Shown in pieces: positions 5,889 to 13,660 of a stretch of 13,665 bases of DNA (within the stretch, counting starts at the first letter, position 1; the number at the start of each line of letters is the position of its first letter). Where the stretch lies: NCBI GenBank assembly GCA_024224995.1, contig JAAENB010000036.1, positions 1 to 13,665 of the forward strand, in the 5' to 3' direction. Both the position numbers and the translations under genes were made by a program. Origin of the DNA: a bacterium. GTDB taxonomy: Bacteria > Spirochaetota > UBA4802 > UBA5550. Under the pieces are notes generated by a model that was not told the DNA's origin, did no database searches, and was given only the letters and a program-made list of their open reading frames with translations.

Positions 5889-5917
5889 TTGTGATAATTC
5901 CCGGTAAGGGGTATAAT
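5889..5917 (+). promoter_or_regulatory. Sigma-70-type promoter of the giant kinase gene
   Basis: -35 TTGTGA (5889-5894) and a perfect -10 TATAAT (5912-5917) are 17 bases apart. Transcription would begin near 5924, leaving a leader of about 33 bases with AAGGGTG (5942-5948) before ATG 5957. Confidence 0.6.
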
Positions 5918-5956
5918 GCAACATTCTGATTTATAACAATCAAGGGTGTGTCGAGA

Positions 5957-8900
5957 ATGGAATTAAAAGGCTATGTAAATCTCCGGGTAATCTATGAAAA
6001 TGAAAAGATTGAGGTATACAAAGGGACACAAGAGAATGGAGCCCCGGTAATTATTAAAACACTCCGGTCCCTGTACCCGGAACCGCAGGATTTGGAACAG
6101 CTGGAACATGAATACCGGGTCGCGAAAAAACTGGATATTCCGGGAGTGGTAAAACCCTGCGCTCTGGAAAATGCAGGACACAGCAAAGCTCTTATCTGGG
6201 AAGATTTCGGAGGAATGGCTTTAAACCGGTATATGAAGTCCCATGCCCCTTCTTTGAAAAATATTCTTGAGATTATGAAAACCGCAGCCGGAATTATTGA
6301 TGACATTCATAGAAATAATATCATCCATAAAGATATCAAACCACATAACATTATAGTTAATCCCAATACCCTTGAAGTTCGAATTACCGATTTTTCCATT
6401 GCCGCTGAAGTGCAAAGAGAAATCGCTGCCGTAACAAGCCCCGGGAAACTGGAAGGAACGCTCGCGTATATCGCGCCCGAGCAAACCGGAAGAACAAACC
6501 GGTCAATAGATTTTCGTTCCGATTATTATTCTTTTGGTATAACCTTTTATGAACTGCTCACCGGCAGACTTCCTTTTGAAACCGACGATAAAATGGAGCT
6601 GGTCCATTCTCATATCGCGGTTATCCCTGTACCTCCCGGGGATGTTAACCCGTCCATACCCCGGGTGCTGTCGAATATCGTAATGAAGCTGGTCGCGAAA
6701 ACAGCCGAAGAACGGTACCAGGGAATATTCGGACTTCTTTCCGACCTGGAAGAATGCCATAAACAGTTAAAGGAATTGGGCACAATCAATGATTTTAATA
6801 TTGGTGAGAATGATATTCCTGAGGTTCTTCGCGTGCCGGAAAAACTTTACGGCAGGGAAAAAGAGATCCGTCATTTGATGGAGCTCTTCTCGAGCGCGGT
6901 ATCGGGAAACAGGGAAATCGTTTATTATTCAGGCGAGCCCGGAATTGGAAAGACCGCGCTGATCAATGAAGTGCATAAACCCATCGTGGAAAAGCGGGGG
7001 ACTTTTATTTCCGGGAAGTATGATCAGTATAACAGGGATATACCGTATAGTGCAATTATCCAGGCATTTGAGGAATTATCGCGTAAACTCCTGGCAGAGA
7101 CCGAAGGGGAACTTCTTCAATGGAAGGAACGAATCTTACAGGCAGTGGGAAAGAATGGCAGGGTGATAATCGATGTTATCCCGGGCATTGAGCTGATAAT
7201 AGGGAAACAGCCTGAGGTTCAGCAGCAGCCGCCTCTGGAATCTCAGAACAGGTTTAACCAGGTGTTCCAGGATTTTATTAAAGTGTTTCCCCGGGAGGAT
7301 CATCCGCTTGTTATATTTCTTGATGACCTGCAATGGGCAGATAACGCGAGTTTGCAGTTGATGGAGTTGTTTTTAAGCGATCCGGGCCTGAACTTTATTT
7401 TATTCATAGGAGCCTATCGTGATACGGAAGTGGACAGTAGCCATCCTTTTGTTCTAATGCAGGAACGGATGAGTGATGTTGGCAGTGTATGGGAAGAGCT
7501 AACCGTTATGCCTCTTGCAAGAGATCATATTAACCTGATGTTGTCGGATAGTCTTCATTGTGGTGAATTGCGAGCTGTGGGATTGTCCGGACTTATTCTT
7601 GAAAAAACCGGCGGGAATCCTTTTTTTGTAAAAGAGTTCGTGAAAGCCTTATATAGTGAGGGGCTGGTTGAGTTTACACAGGGTTGGACCTGGGATATAG
7701 GACGGATTGAACACGCCGGGATTACGGATAATGTTGTTGAACTGATGACCGGGAAAATTTTAAAATTACCAGAGCGATGCCTGGCCATTTTAAAGACAGC
7801 CGCCTGTATAGGAGTTGTTTTTGATCTTACCGCACTCTCCCTGGTTTATGGTAAAAGTGAACATGGGATCTTTGAGGATATAAAAGAAGCGATTAACGAA
7901 GGGTTGCTGCTGAAAATTGAAGATCTGTATAAATTCGTACACGATAAGGTGCAGGAAGCTGCATATATCTTAATTGATGAAGAAGAGCGGAAAAAACTCC
8001 ATTATAAAATTGGAACGGTTTTATATGATATTGCGAAGGAAAATAAAACAATCGATGAAAATATCTTTAGTATCGTGACTCAGTTTGATCAGGCTAAGAA
8101 TTTGATAAAGGATGAAAATAAACAGGAATATATTGAATTAATTATTAAAGCCGGTCAAAAAGCAAAAGATTCCGCTGCCTATGTTGCGGCAGCGGATTTA
8201 TTAAAAAATGGTCTTGAATTGTTGCATGAAGACTCCTGGAAAGAAAATTATGATTTGATGCTGACTCTGCATGATGAATTGGCGGAAGCGGAATACCTGG
8301 CAAGGAATTATGAAAAATTTGAAGAATTATATGAGGTGATAAATAAAAACGCGAAACGGGTTTTAGATAAAATTACAATAAGTAAACTGGAAATTGATCG
8401 TCTTACTAACCAATTGAAACACAATGAAGCCATTGAAACCGGTAGAAAACTTTTAAAAGAATTTAATTATTCTTTGCCGAAGAACCCCGGGAAAATCTCT
8501 GTTTTTTTTGAAATAATAAAAACCAAAACCTTTGTTAATATGTATGAGAAAGATAGCTTTTTAAATAAACCCGCTATGGTTGACAAAAGAATTTATGCCA
8601 TAATAACAATTTTTATAATGCTTGGAAGTTCTAGTTATAATTCAAGACCAAAATTAATGTTGGTTATGCTTTTGCGCGGAATTCGGTTGTTCACAAAGTA
8701 TGGGACTTCTGAGCTTACTCCATATGTTTATATTATATATGGAGGTGTTGTCATTGCTGCTATTTTTGGTGAAATTGAACATGGATATAAAATAGGGAAA
8801 GTCGCTCTGGAGCTTTCGAATCAATCAGGAATAAAAAGATGGCAGGGAAGATGTTTGTTTCAATTCTCATACATTTCTCACTTGAAAGAACATCATCGAG

Positions 8901-11900
8901 AAAATTTAAATCACCTGGTGAAAGCAGCTCAATACGCTTACGAGGCCGGTGATTTTTTATATGTGGCCTTTTCATATATTTTTTATTTTTCCGTCTATTT
9001 TTTTATGGGAGAGAAATTAAGTGCCATCAAAAAAGAATATGATTCCGTGACCCCAAAAATGAAAAAATTAAAACAGCCGCAAAGCGCTATTTATTATAGC
9101 ATCTGGAGACAAATAGTTTTAAACCTGTTAGGGGAATCTGAGGATAAAATTCTTTTAAAAGGTGAAGCGGCTCATGAAGAAGAATTTATTTTACTGCTTA
9201 AGGAATCGGATGATAAAATCGGTTTTGGTCATTATTATGTTTCAAAAATGATTTTGTACTATATTTATAATGACTATTCAGCGGTGGTGACTATTGCAGC
9301 AAATAATGAAGAAAATATAACAGCAGCTATGCTTGCATTTCCGTATGTTCCGGTATTTTATTTTTTTTATGCGCTGGGATTGTCTGCTCTTTGTATTCGT
9401 TCAAAGAAAAGGAAATATTTGAAAAAGTTGAAAAAGATTCATAAAATGTATGAAAAATGGGGAGCTCATAATAAATATAATTATCTTCATAAATATTATT
9501 TAATATCAGCCGAACTTGCTCAGATCAATGGTGAAATAGACCAGGCATGTAAGTTTTACGATAAATCTATTAAAACTGCCTCGGTAAACGGATGCATGCA
9601 TGAAGAGGCAATCGCAAATGAATGTGCCGCAAGATTTTATCTACAATGCAAAGATGAAGGTAAAGCAAGTGTTTATATGACCGAAGCCTATAACTGCTAC
9701 CGCGCCTGGGGAGCAAAACCAAAACAGGAAGACATGCTTGCAAAATATCCTGCTTTGATAAAGGCAGAAGCAAAAGAAAAAATTATAAAAGAAAATATCG
9801 AAACAGCTACGGAAAGATTATCCGGAACCGTAACACGGACCGGATCAGAAGAACTGGATTACACAACGATCATGAAAGCGTCCCAGGTGCTCTCGGGAGA
9901 AATTGTTTTAAGCAAACTCCTGGCAAAATTGATGAGTATATCAATAGAGAACGCGGGAGCAGAAAAGGCTTACCTCCTTCTTAAAGAGAATAATGAACTA
10001 TTCGTGAAGGCCGAAGGAAAAACCATGAATGAAGAGGTCTCAGTACTGGAATCAATAAGCATGGAAAGTCATGGGGAACTGCCTGTATCCATAATAAATT
10101 ACGTAGTAAGAATGCAGGAGACCTTGCTTTTGAATGACGCGGCCGGAGAAAGTATATTTATTACCGATCCCTTTGTGTTAGAAAACAAACCAAAATCAAT
10201 ATTATGCATTCCCATAATACACCGGGGAGAACTTACCGGGATCTTATATCTCAAGAATGACCTCTCAACCGGGGCCTTCACACCGGAACGGCAGAAAGTG
10301 CTTCAAGTGATAGCCAACCAGGCGGCAATTTCCATAGAGAATGCCCGCCTCTATAAGGATATGGAAGAGAATAACAAGAGGCTGCAGGAACTGGACACCT
10401 TAAAAGATGAATTCCTGGCAAATACTTCCCATGAACTGAAAACACCATTAAACGGAATTATCGGCCTTGCCGATTCAATGATAGGAACAGAAAAAGACGC
10501 GGAACCGAAAATAGCCAGGGATAACCTTTCGCTCATCGTGTCGAGCGGGAAGCGCCTGTCGAACCTGATAAATGATATATTGGATTTTTCGAAGCTGCGG
10601 AATAATGATATCCGGCTGAATGTAAAAGCAGTTGATATCCGATCCCTGGTTGATGTGGTTCTTGAACTGTCAACACCATTACTGGGGGGGAAAAATCTAA
10701 AACTGGTGAACGCCATAGACCCGGAGATGCCGCCGGCAAAGGCCGATGAAAACAGGATAGAACAGGTTCTCTTTAATATAGTAGGAAACGCCATAAAATT
10801 TACCGAGTCCGGAACCATCACCGTAAAAGCCGCGTTCGAACGAACAGGGGGAGGAAAAGCCGGTGAAATAAAAATAACAGTATCCGATACGGGAATAGGA
10901 ATACCGGTGGAAAAGCAACAGGGCATATTCCAGTCGTTTGAACAAGCAGACGGATCATTGTCACGGGAGTATGGCGGTACCGGGCTTGGGCTGTCAATTG
11001 TAAAACAGCTTGTAGAACTACACGGGGGCAGTATCCGCGTGGAATCAAAAGAAGGAAAGGGCTCGGATTTTATATTTACCCTGCCCGCAGGAGAGGCCGG
11101 GAACAGTGAAAATTATACTGCGCCGCAACAAACCGAGTTCGCAGGAACAGAAAAGGCAGAGGATTTCGATATCCATCCTGAAGATTTGCCCATAGGAGAA
11201 GACTATACCGGCCAAAAAGGAAGGATTCTGGTAGTAGATGATGATCCCGTAAATCTACGGGTTATAAGAAGCTACCTGCTTAATGAGAATTATACGGTAA
11301 TTTACGCGAAAAGCGGACAGGGAGCACTTGATAAATTAAGAGAAAAACAATCACATAAAACAACTGAATTCGACCTGGTGCTGCTGGACCTGATGATGCC
11401 GAAAATGCCGGGGTATGAAGTATGCCGCAGGATACGGGAGATATTCGCGCTCTATGACCTGCCGGTAATAATGCTTACAGCCAGGAACAGGGTAGAGGAC
11501 CTGGTGGCCGGGTTTGGGTCCGGGGCAAATGACTATATTGCCAAGCCTTTTAATAAAGAAGAGCTGCTCTCCCGTGTTGAGACTCTTGTAACCTTAAAGA
11601 AAACAGTAAAAGAGCATAAAGAAGCAAAGTTTAAATTATTACAGGAGAGGATGAGTCCTCATTATTTATTTAATTCCTTGAACGTGGTTCGTTCATTAAT
11701 AAAACAAAATTCCGAAAAAGCGGAAGAGTCAGTGGTAAAGTTGAGTGAGAATTACCGCTTTATTACGGATAAATCTAACCAGTCGCTTATCACATTTGAA
11801 GAAGAGTGGAAATTTATAGAGAATTACCTGGATATGGAAAAGATCCGCTATGGCGACAGGTTAACAATTGATATGGAAAGAAGAGGAGATTTTAGCAGAG

Positions 11901-12190
11901 TCAATATCCCGCCGCTTATTTTGCAGCCCCTGGTTGAAAATTGTTTAAAACACGGACTGGCCCGGGGCTACTTAAAAGGGTATATAAAAGTTTTCGCGAA
12001 AATAGATGATAATATCGTAGAAGTGGAAATTCTCGACAATGGAGCGGGTATTAATAAAGAAGACATTTACTCCCGTTCACTGGGAAATATTTTAAAACGG
12101 CTCAAGTACCGGTTCGATAATGCAGTGTTAGAAGCACATAACAGAGAAGAGGGAGGGGCGAGGATTTATTTATCTTTTGGAAATCGTTAG
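5957..12190 (+). CDS. Giant hybrid kinase: Ser/Thr kinase, AAA ATPase, helical repeats, GAF, HisKA histidine kinase, receiver, LytS-type histidine kinase
   Basis: The 2077 aa product has no signal peptide or clear membrane segment, so it is cytoplasmic. Domains in order: protein kinase (about 1-270; Lys34 in VIIK, HKDIKPHN with Asp126, DFS at 145, then YIAPEQTGR); AAA-type ATPase (about 285-640; Walker A GEPGIGKT with Lys332, Walker B FLDDLQWAD with Asp456/457); long helical TPR-like region (about 650-1270); GAF (about 1305-1470); HisKA (SHELKTP, His1492) with HATPase (NAIKF Asn1611, SDTGIGIP, GGTGLGL); receiver (VVDDDP, phospho-acceptor Asp1811, Lys1863); His_kinase/LytS-type module (PHYLFNSLN, His1902; N box VENCLKHG, Asn1995; DNGAGI). 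The first four are the known PknB-like/COG3899 layout. The likely path is His1492 to Asp1811, with the receiver then controlling the LytS-type end. No DNA-binding output is present. ATG 5957 is preferred over GTG 5948 because of AAGGGTG spacing. The C-terminal G2 box is degenerate (SLGNILKRL). Confidence 0.93.
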   Translation: MELKGYVNLRVIYENEKIEVYKGTQENGAPVIIKTLRSLYPEPQDLEQLEHEYRVAKKLDIPGVVKPCALENAGHSKALIWEDFGGMALNRYMKSHAPSLKNILEIMKTAAGIIDDIHRNNIIHKDIKPHNIIVNPNTLEVRITDFSIAAEVQREIAAVTSPGKLEGTLAYIAPEQTGRTNRSIDFRSDYYSFGITFYELLTGRLPFETDDKMELVHSHIAVIPVPPGDVNPSIPRVLSNIVMKLVAKTAEERYQGIFGLLSDLEECHKQLKELGTINDFNIGENDIPEVLRVPEKLYGREKEIRHLMELFSSAVSGNREIVYYSGEPGIGKTALINEVHKPIVEKRGTFISGKYDQYNRDIPYSAIIQAFEELSRKLLAETEGELLQWKERILQAVGKNGRVIIDVIPGIELIIGKQPEVQQQPPLESQNRFNQVFQDFIKVFPREDHPLVIFLDDLQWADNASLQLMELFLSDPGLNFILFIGAYRDTEVDSSHPFVLMQERMSDVGSVWEELTVMPLARDHINLMLSDSLHCGELRAVGLSGLILEKTGGNPFFVKEFVKALYSEGLVEFTQGWTWDIGRIEHAGITDNVVELMTGKILKLPERCLAILKTAACIGVVFDLTALSLVYGKSEHGIFEDIKEAINEGLLLKIEDLYKFVHDKVQEAAYILIDEEERKKLHYKIGTVLYDIAKENKTIDENIFSIVTQFDQAKNLIKDENKQEYIELIIKAGQKAKDSAAYVAAADLLKNGLELLHEDSWKENYDLMLTLHDELAEAEYLARNYEKFEELYEVINKNAKRVLDKITISKLEIDRLTNQLKHNEAIETGRKLLKEFNYSLPKNPGKISVFFEIIKTKTFVNMYEKDSFLNKPAMVDKRIYAIITIFIMLGSSSYNSRPKLMLVMLLRGIRLFTKYGTSELTPYVYIIYGGVVIAAIFGEIEHGYKIGKVALELSNQSGIKRWQGRCLFQFSYISHLKEHHRENLNHLVKAAQYAYEAGDFLYVAFSYIFYFSVYFFMGEKLSAIKKEYDSVTPKMKKLKQPQSAIYYSIWRQIVLNLLGESEDKILLKGEAAHEEEFILLLKESDDKIGFGHYYVSKMILYYIYNDYSAVVTIAANNEENITAAMLAFPYVPVFYFFYALGLSALCIRSKKRKYLKKLKKIHKMYEKWGAHNKYNYLHKYYLISAELAQINGEIDQACKFYDKSIKTASVNGCMHEEAIANECAARFYLQCKDEGKASVYMTEAYNCYRAWGAKPKQEDMLAKYPALIKAEAKEKIIKENIETATERLSGTVTRTGSEELDYTTIMKASQVLSGEIVLSKLLAKLMSISIENAGAEKAYLLLKENNELFVKAEGKTMNEEVSVLESISMESHGELPVSIINYVVRMQETLLLNDAAGESIFITDPFVLENKPKSILCIPIIHRGELTGILYLKNDLSTGAFTPERQKVLQVIANQAAISIENARLYKDMEENNKRLQELDTLKDEFLANTSHELKTPLNGIIGLADSMIGTEKDAEPKIARDNLSLIVSSGKRLSNLINDILDFSKLRNNDIRLNVKAVDIRSLVDVVLELSTPLLGGKNLKLVNAIDPEMPPAKADENRIEQVLFNIVGNAIKFTESGTITVKAAFERTGGGKAGEIKITVSDTGIGIPVEKQQGIFQSFEQADGSLSREYGGTGLGLSIVKQLVELHGGSIRVESKEGKGSDFIFTLPAGEAGNSENYTAPQQTEFAGTEKAEDFDIHPEDLPIGEDYTGQKGRILVVDDDPVNLRVIRSYLLNENYTVIYAKSGQGALDKLREKQSHKTTEFDLVLLDLMMPKMPGYEVCRRIREIFALYDLPVIMLTARNRVEDLVAGFGSGANDYIAKPFNKEELLSRVETLVTLKKTVKEHKEAKFKLLQERMSPHYLFNSLNVVRSLIKQNSEKAEESVVKLSENYRFITDKSNQSLITFEEEWKFIENYLDMEKIRYGDRLTIDMERRGDFSRVNIPPLILQPLVENCLKHGLARGYLKGYIKVFAKIDDNIVEVEILDNGAGINKEDIYSRSLGNILKRLKYRFDNAVLEAHNREEGGARIYLSFGNR

Positions 12191-12191
12191 A

Positions 12192-12414
12192 CCGGAAAAT
12201 TCGGTCGTGTCTTAATATACCGAAAAACGTAGTTCGGAATGTAAACCTTGCCTGGTGTGATGCCTCGGCAGGTTGCGAGGCTGTTTGAGCGAAGCGAGTT
12301 CCGAACGTTCTGCAGAGGCATCACGCCAGGCAAGGTTTACATTCCGGGTTGATATACCTTATAGCTAGCGCGTAATTTTATTTTGATACACTAATACACG
12401 ACCGAAAATTCTCC
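12192..12414. mobile_element. MITE-like element with imperfect terminal inverted repeats of about 30 bases
   Basis: The left end (12192-12221) and right end (12385-12414) are imperfect inverted repeats with an exact 11-base core: TTCGGTCGTGT at 12200-12210 and ACACGACCGAA at 12396-12406. The core is flanked by further matches (TTAATATA against TTAGTGTA). The 223-base element has no reading frame, starts 2 bases after the kinase stop codon and carries a long hairpin at its centre. No clear target-site duplication is visible. It could also be an unusually long transcription-termination structure for the kinase gene. Confidence 0.5.
12235..12346. repeat. Long hairpin with 32-bp arms and a conserved loop motif
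   Basis: The arms 12235-12266 and 12315-12346 are complementary over 32 pairs with one G-T wobble (T12256 with G12325). The 48-base loop contains GAGGCTGTTTGAGCG followed by CGAGTTCCG. The same loop words occur, on the opposite strand, in the hairpin at 13528-13613, whose arms are a different sequence. Confidence 0.85.
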
Positions 12415-12436
12415 GTAACTATCAGGAATTTTCTCC

Positions 12437-12466
12437 TTGACAATATCTACCTTAATATTGAATAGT
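12437..12466 (+). promoter_or_regulatory. Candidate promoter of a miniature transcription unit
   Basis: There is a perfect -35 TTGACA (12437-12442), but the best -10 is only AATAGT (12461-12466) with an 18-base spacer. The start would be near 12474, leaving about 24 bases before the small reading frame. The -35 is strong and the -10 weak. Confidence 0.35.
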
Positions 12467-12497
12467 CAGGGTGATAAAAAATAAGGAGGTATCCATT

Positions 12498-12542
12498 ATG
12501 AAAAAAGTATACTCCTTACCCATTCCGGCCGGTACCGAATAA
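12498..12542 (+). CDS. Candidate 14-residue peptide gene (MKKVYSLPIPAGTE)
   Basis: ATG 12498 is preceded by a near-ideal Shine-Dalgarno AAGGAGGT (12483-12490) with 7 bases of spacing, as good as any in the window. The frame ends at TAA 12540-12542 after 14 codons, and a strong plus-strand terminator follows at 12578. Nothing on the plus strand lies downstream to be attenuated, since the next gene is on the other strand. GCCGGT (12528-12533) can pair with ACCGGC (12550-12555) and put the stop codon in a hairpin loop. It may be a genuine peptide, the 5' stub of a decayed gene, or part of a small RNA of about 140 bases. I recognise no homologue, and nothing shows whether it is exported or modified. 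Confidence 0.4.
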   Translation: MKKVYSLPIPAGTE

Positions 12543-12577
12543 CAGGTTAACCGGCGTTACATATATTACTTTTATAT

Positions 12578-12615
12578 AAGAGACGCAGTAAAACACTGCG
12601 TCTCTTTTTATTTTA
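12578..12615 (+). terminator. Strong rho-independent terminator
   Basis: AAGAGACGCAGT (12578-12589) pairs perfectly with ACTGCGTCTCTT (12595-12606) around a loop AAAAC, followed by TTTATTTTAG. The T-rich side is on the plus strand, so it mainly ends the transcript carrying the 14-codon frame. In the other direction the trailing sequence is a weaker TATATAAAA, though it may also help stop the minus-strand gene ending at 12624. Confidence 0.85.
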
Positions 12616-12623
12616 GTTTAATG

Positions 12624-13400
12624 CTACTTTATCCTGATTATCCACACTACAGACATATTCGCGGGTCTTGTCTCCGTGCCAATAAGAGGATCTCCGTATC
12701 CGGAATTTACCGGGTTTGAAATGGCGGCATACCCTGCTTGAATGTTCGCGTACCCGGTACTGGATGTGTGCTGCCCCCAGCTTCCTTCAGCAGTATCGGA
12801 ATGCATAAGCCAGATGTCCGGTCCCGAATTGGTGTTGTTGCCCATTTGTACGGTATGGGCATGCCCACTGTCGGTATGACCGTGGCCGGAATCGGTGTGG
12901 GTGTGGCCCTGCATTTGATGGTTCTGTATGAAGCCGGAGCTGGTACTTCCCCGGAGAAACCTCGCTTCTCCGTTCAGGTTGGGTACAGTCCCGCCGTCAT
13001 AAACAGACTCCCCGTCGGTTATGGTCTGGCCGCCGCATTCCACCCAGCCTTCGGGCAGCTGCGGTGTATGGGTGAGGCTTTTGTGCCACGCGAGGATTGT
13101 GCCTACCGGCGGGTTTTGCCGCGTAAGCAAAACGCTTCCGGCTTCAAGACCCGTTAATCGCGATTCTATTTCGGTGATGGTACTTGATGTCCCGCCCGAC
13201 AATACCTCGATTGTTATGTTGAGGCTGTTTATCTCTTCCTGCATGGATTTTAATTTGTTATAGATCTCTGAAAAACTGAATTTTTCATCGGAGTCTCCTC
13301 CTGAAGAGCCGTCGTTGCTGGTGAGTCCGGCCTCGCATCCGTAAAATGAAATAAGCCCCGTAAGAAATAAGCCCAATAATGTTTTTTTAGATAGATTCAT
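12624..13400 (-). CDS. Lipoprotein with coiled coil and phage-tail-collar-like domain
   Basis: The product is 258 aa. A lipoprotein signal (hydrophobic 8-20, relaxed lipobox FYGC, Cys22) is followed by a Gly/Ser/Asp linker (25-40), a likely trimeric coiled coil (about 42-88) and a tail-collar-like domain (about 98-258). Collar hallmarks are PVGTILAWH, LPEGWVECGGQ, PNLNGEARFLRG and the terminal ETRPANMSVVWIIRIK. A His cluster (HQMQGHTHTD, then GHGHTDSGHAHT, about 161-182) matches the metal-binding HxH pattern of tail-fibre tips. Tail collars normally sit in phage tail or tailocin fibres. Here the lipid anchor and absence of other phage genes suggest a cell-surface or periplasmic protein that borrowed the fold, perhaps an adhesin; that role is inference. 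AAGGAGG lies 7 bases before the ATG. Its 5' side is close to repeat unit D. Confidence 0.85.
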   Translation of the reverse strand: MNLSKKTLLGLFLTGLISFYGCEAGLTSNDGSSGGDSDEKFSFSEIYNKLKSMQEEINSLNITIEVLSGGTSSTITEIESRLTGLEAGSVLLTRQNPPVGTILAWHKSLTHTPQLPEGWVECGGQTITDGESVYDGGTVPNLNGEARFLRGSTSSGFIQNHQMQGHTHTDSGHGHTDSGHAHTVQMGNNTNSGPDIWLMHSDTAEGSWGQHTSSTGYANIQAGYAAISNPVNSGYGDPLIGTETRPANMSVVWIIRIK

Positions 13401-13432
13401 GATTCTTCCTCCTTTTGTTAATTTACAGTACT

Positions 13433-13462
13433 GTTATATACTGAATACATACGAAGGTTCAA
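13433..13462 (-). promoter_or_regulatory. Promoter of the tail-collar lipoprotein gene, with short repeats at the -10
   Basis: On the minus strand, -35 TTGAAC (13462-13457) is followed by TATATA (13440-13435, 16-base spacer) or TATAAC (13438-13433, 18-base spacer). Two TACTG words 10 bases apart (13429 and 13439, plus-strand reading) and the palindrome ACAGTACTGT (13424-13433) overlap the -10 and start region and could be an operator. Confidence 0.5.
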
Positions 13463-13496
13463 GATTAATTCTTTTTTTGTTGCTTTCCTGTGAGTG

Positions 13497-13660
13497 CTCT
13501 CAAGAAACTAAATTGTGCAAGTGAGCGGGCCTGGAAGCATCCCTCTTCTAAATGCTGCGGAGCGAGTTCCGCTCAAACAGTCCTCACATTTAGAAGAGGG
13601 ATACTTCCAGGCCAGATGCAGATCGCAATACTATTTAGTTTCTGACGTATTTTTTCCCCT
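13497..13660. repeat. Repeat unit D: same ends as the 1.7-2.3 kb array, core is a long hairpin
   Basis: The left end CTCTCAAGAAACTAAAT (13497-13513) is the one found in units A and C. AGAAACTAAAT (13503-13513) is exactly inverted at 13633-13643, followed by GACGTATTTTTTCCCC as in the other units. The core is a hairpin with 27-base arms (13528-13554 and 13587-13613, one mismatch) and a 32-base loop. Read on the minus strand, the loop carries GAGGACTGTTTGAGCGG, shared with the hairpin at 12235-12346. The unit contains no reading frame of note and nearly reaches the window end. Confidence 0.8.

Noticed and set aside
8580..8770. Transmembrane segments in the giant kinase
   Set aside because: The hydrophobic helices fall in the TPR-like middle region, where homologues of this architecture have similar amphipathic helices. 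They are short and interrupted by charged residues.
10351..10926. 191-codon open frame on the minus strand inside the kinase gene
   Set aside because: It is antisense to the strongly conserved HisKA/HATPase region. Its Ser/Phe-rich content is what the reverse of that coding sequence gives.
12526..12577. Frameshifted continuation of the 14-residue frame
   Set aside because: A +1 frame stays open to just before the terminator, but there is no slippery sequence and the added residues look random. It is kept only as a reason to suspect a decayed gene.
12624..13400. Prophage remnant, based on the tail-collar domain
   Set aside because: It has its own promoter, a lipoprotein signal and no neighbouring phage genes, so a captured domain is the better reading.
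5824..13452. Shared 9-base word AATACATAC near two minus-strand lipoprotein promoters (5824-5832 and 13444-13452)
   Set aside because: It lies at the start site in one and inside the promoter spacer in the other, so it does not behave like a shared operator. Nine AT-rich bases can recur by chance.
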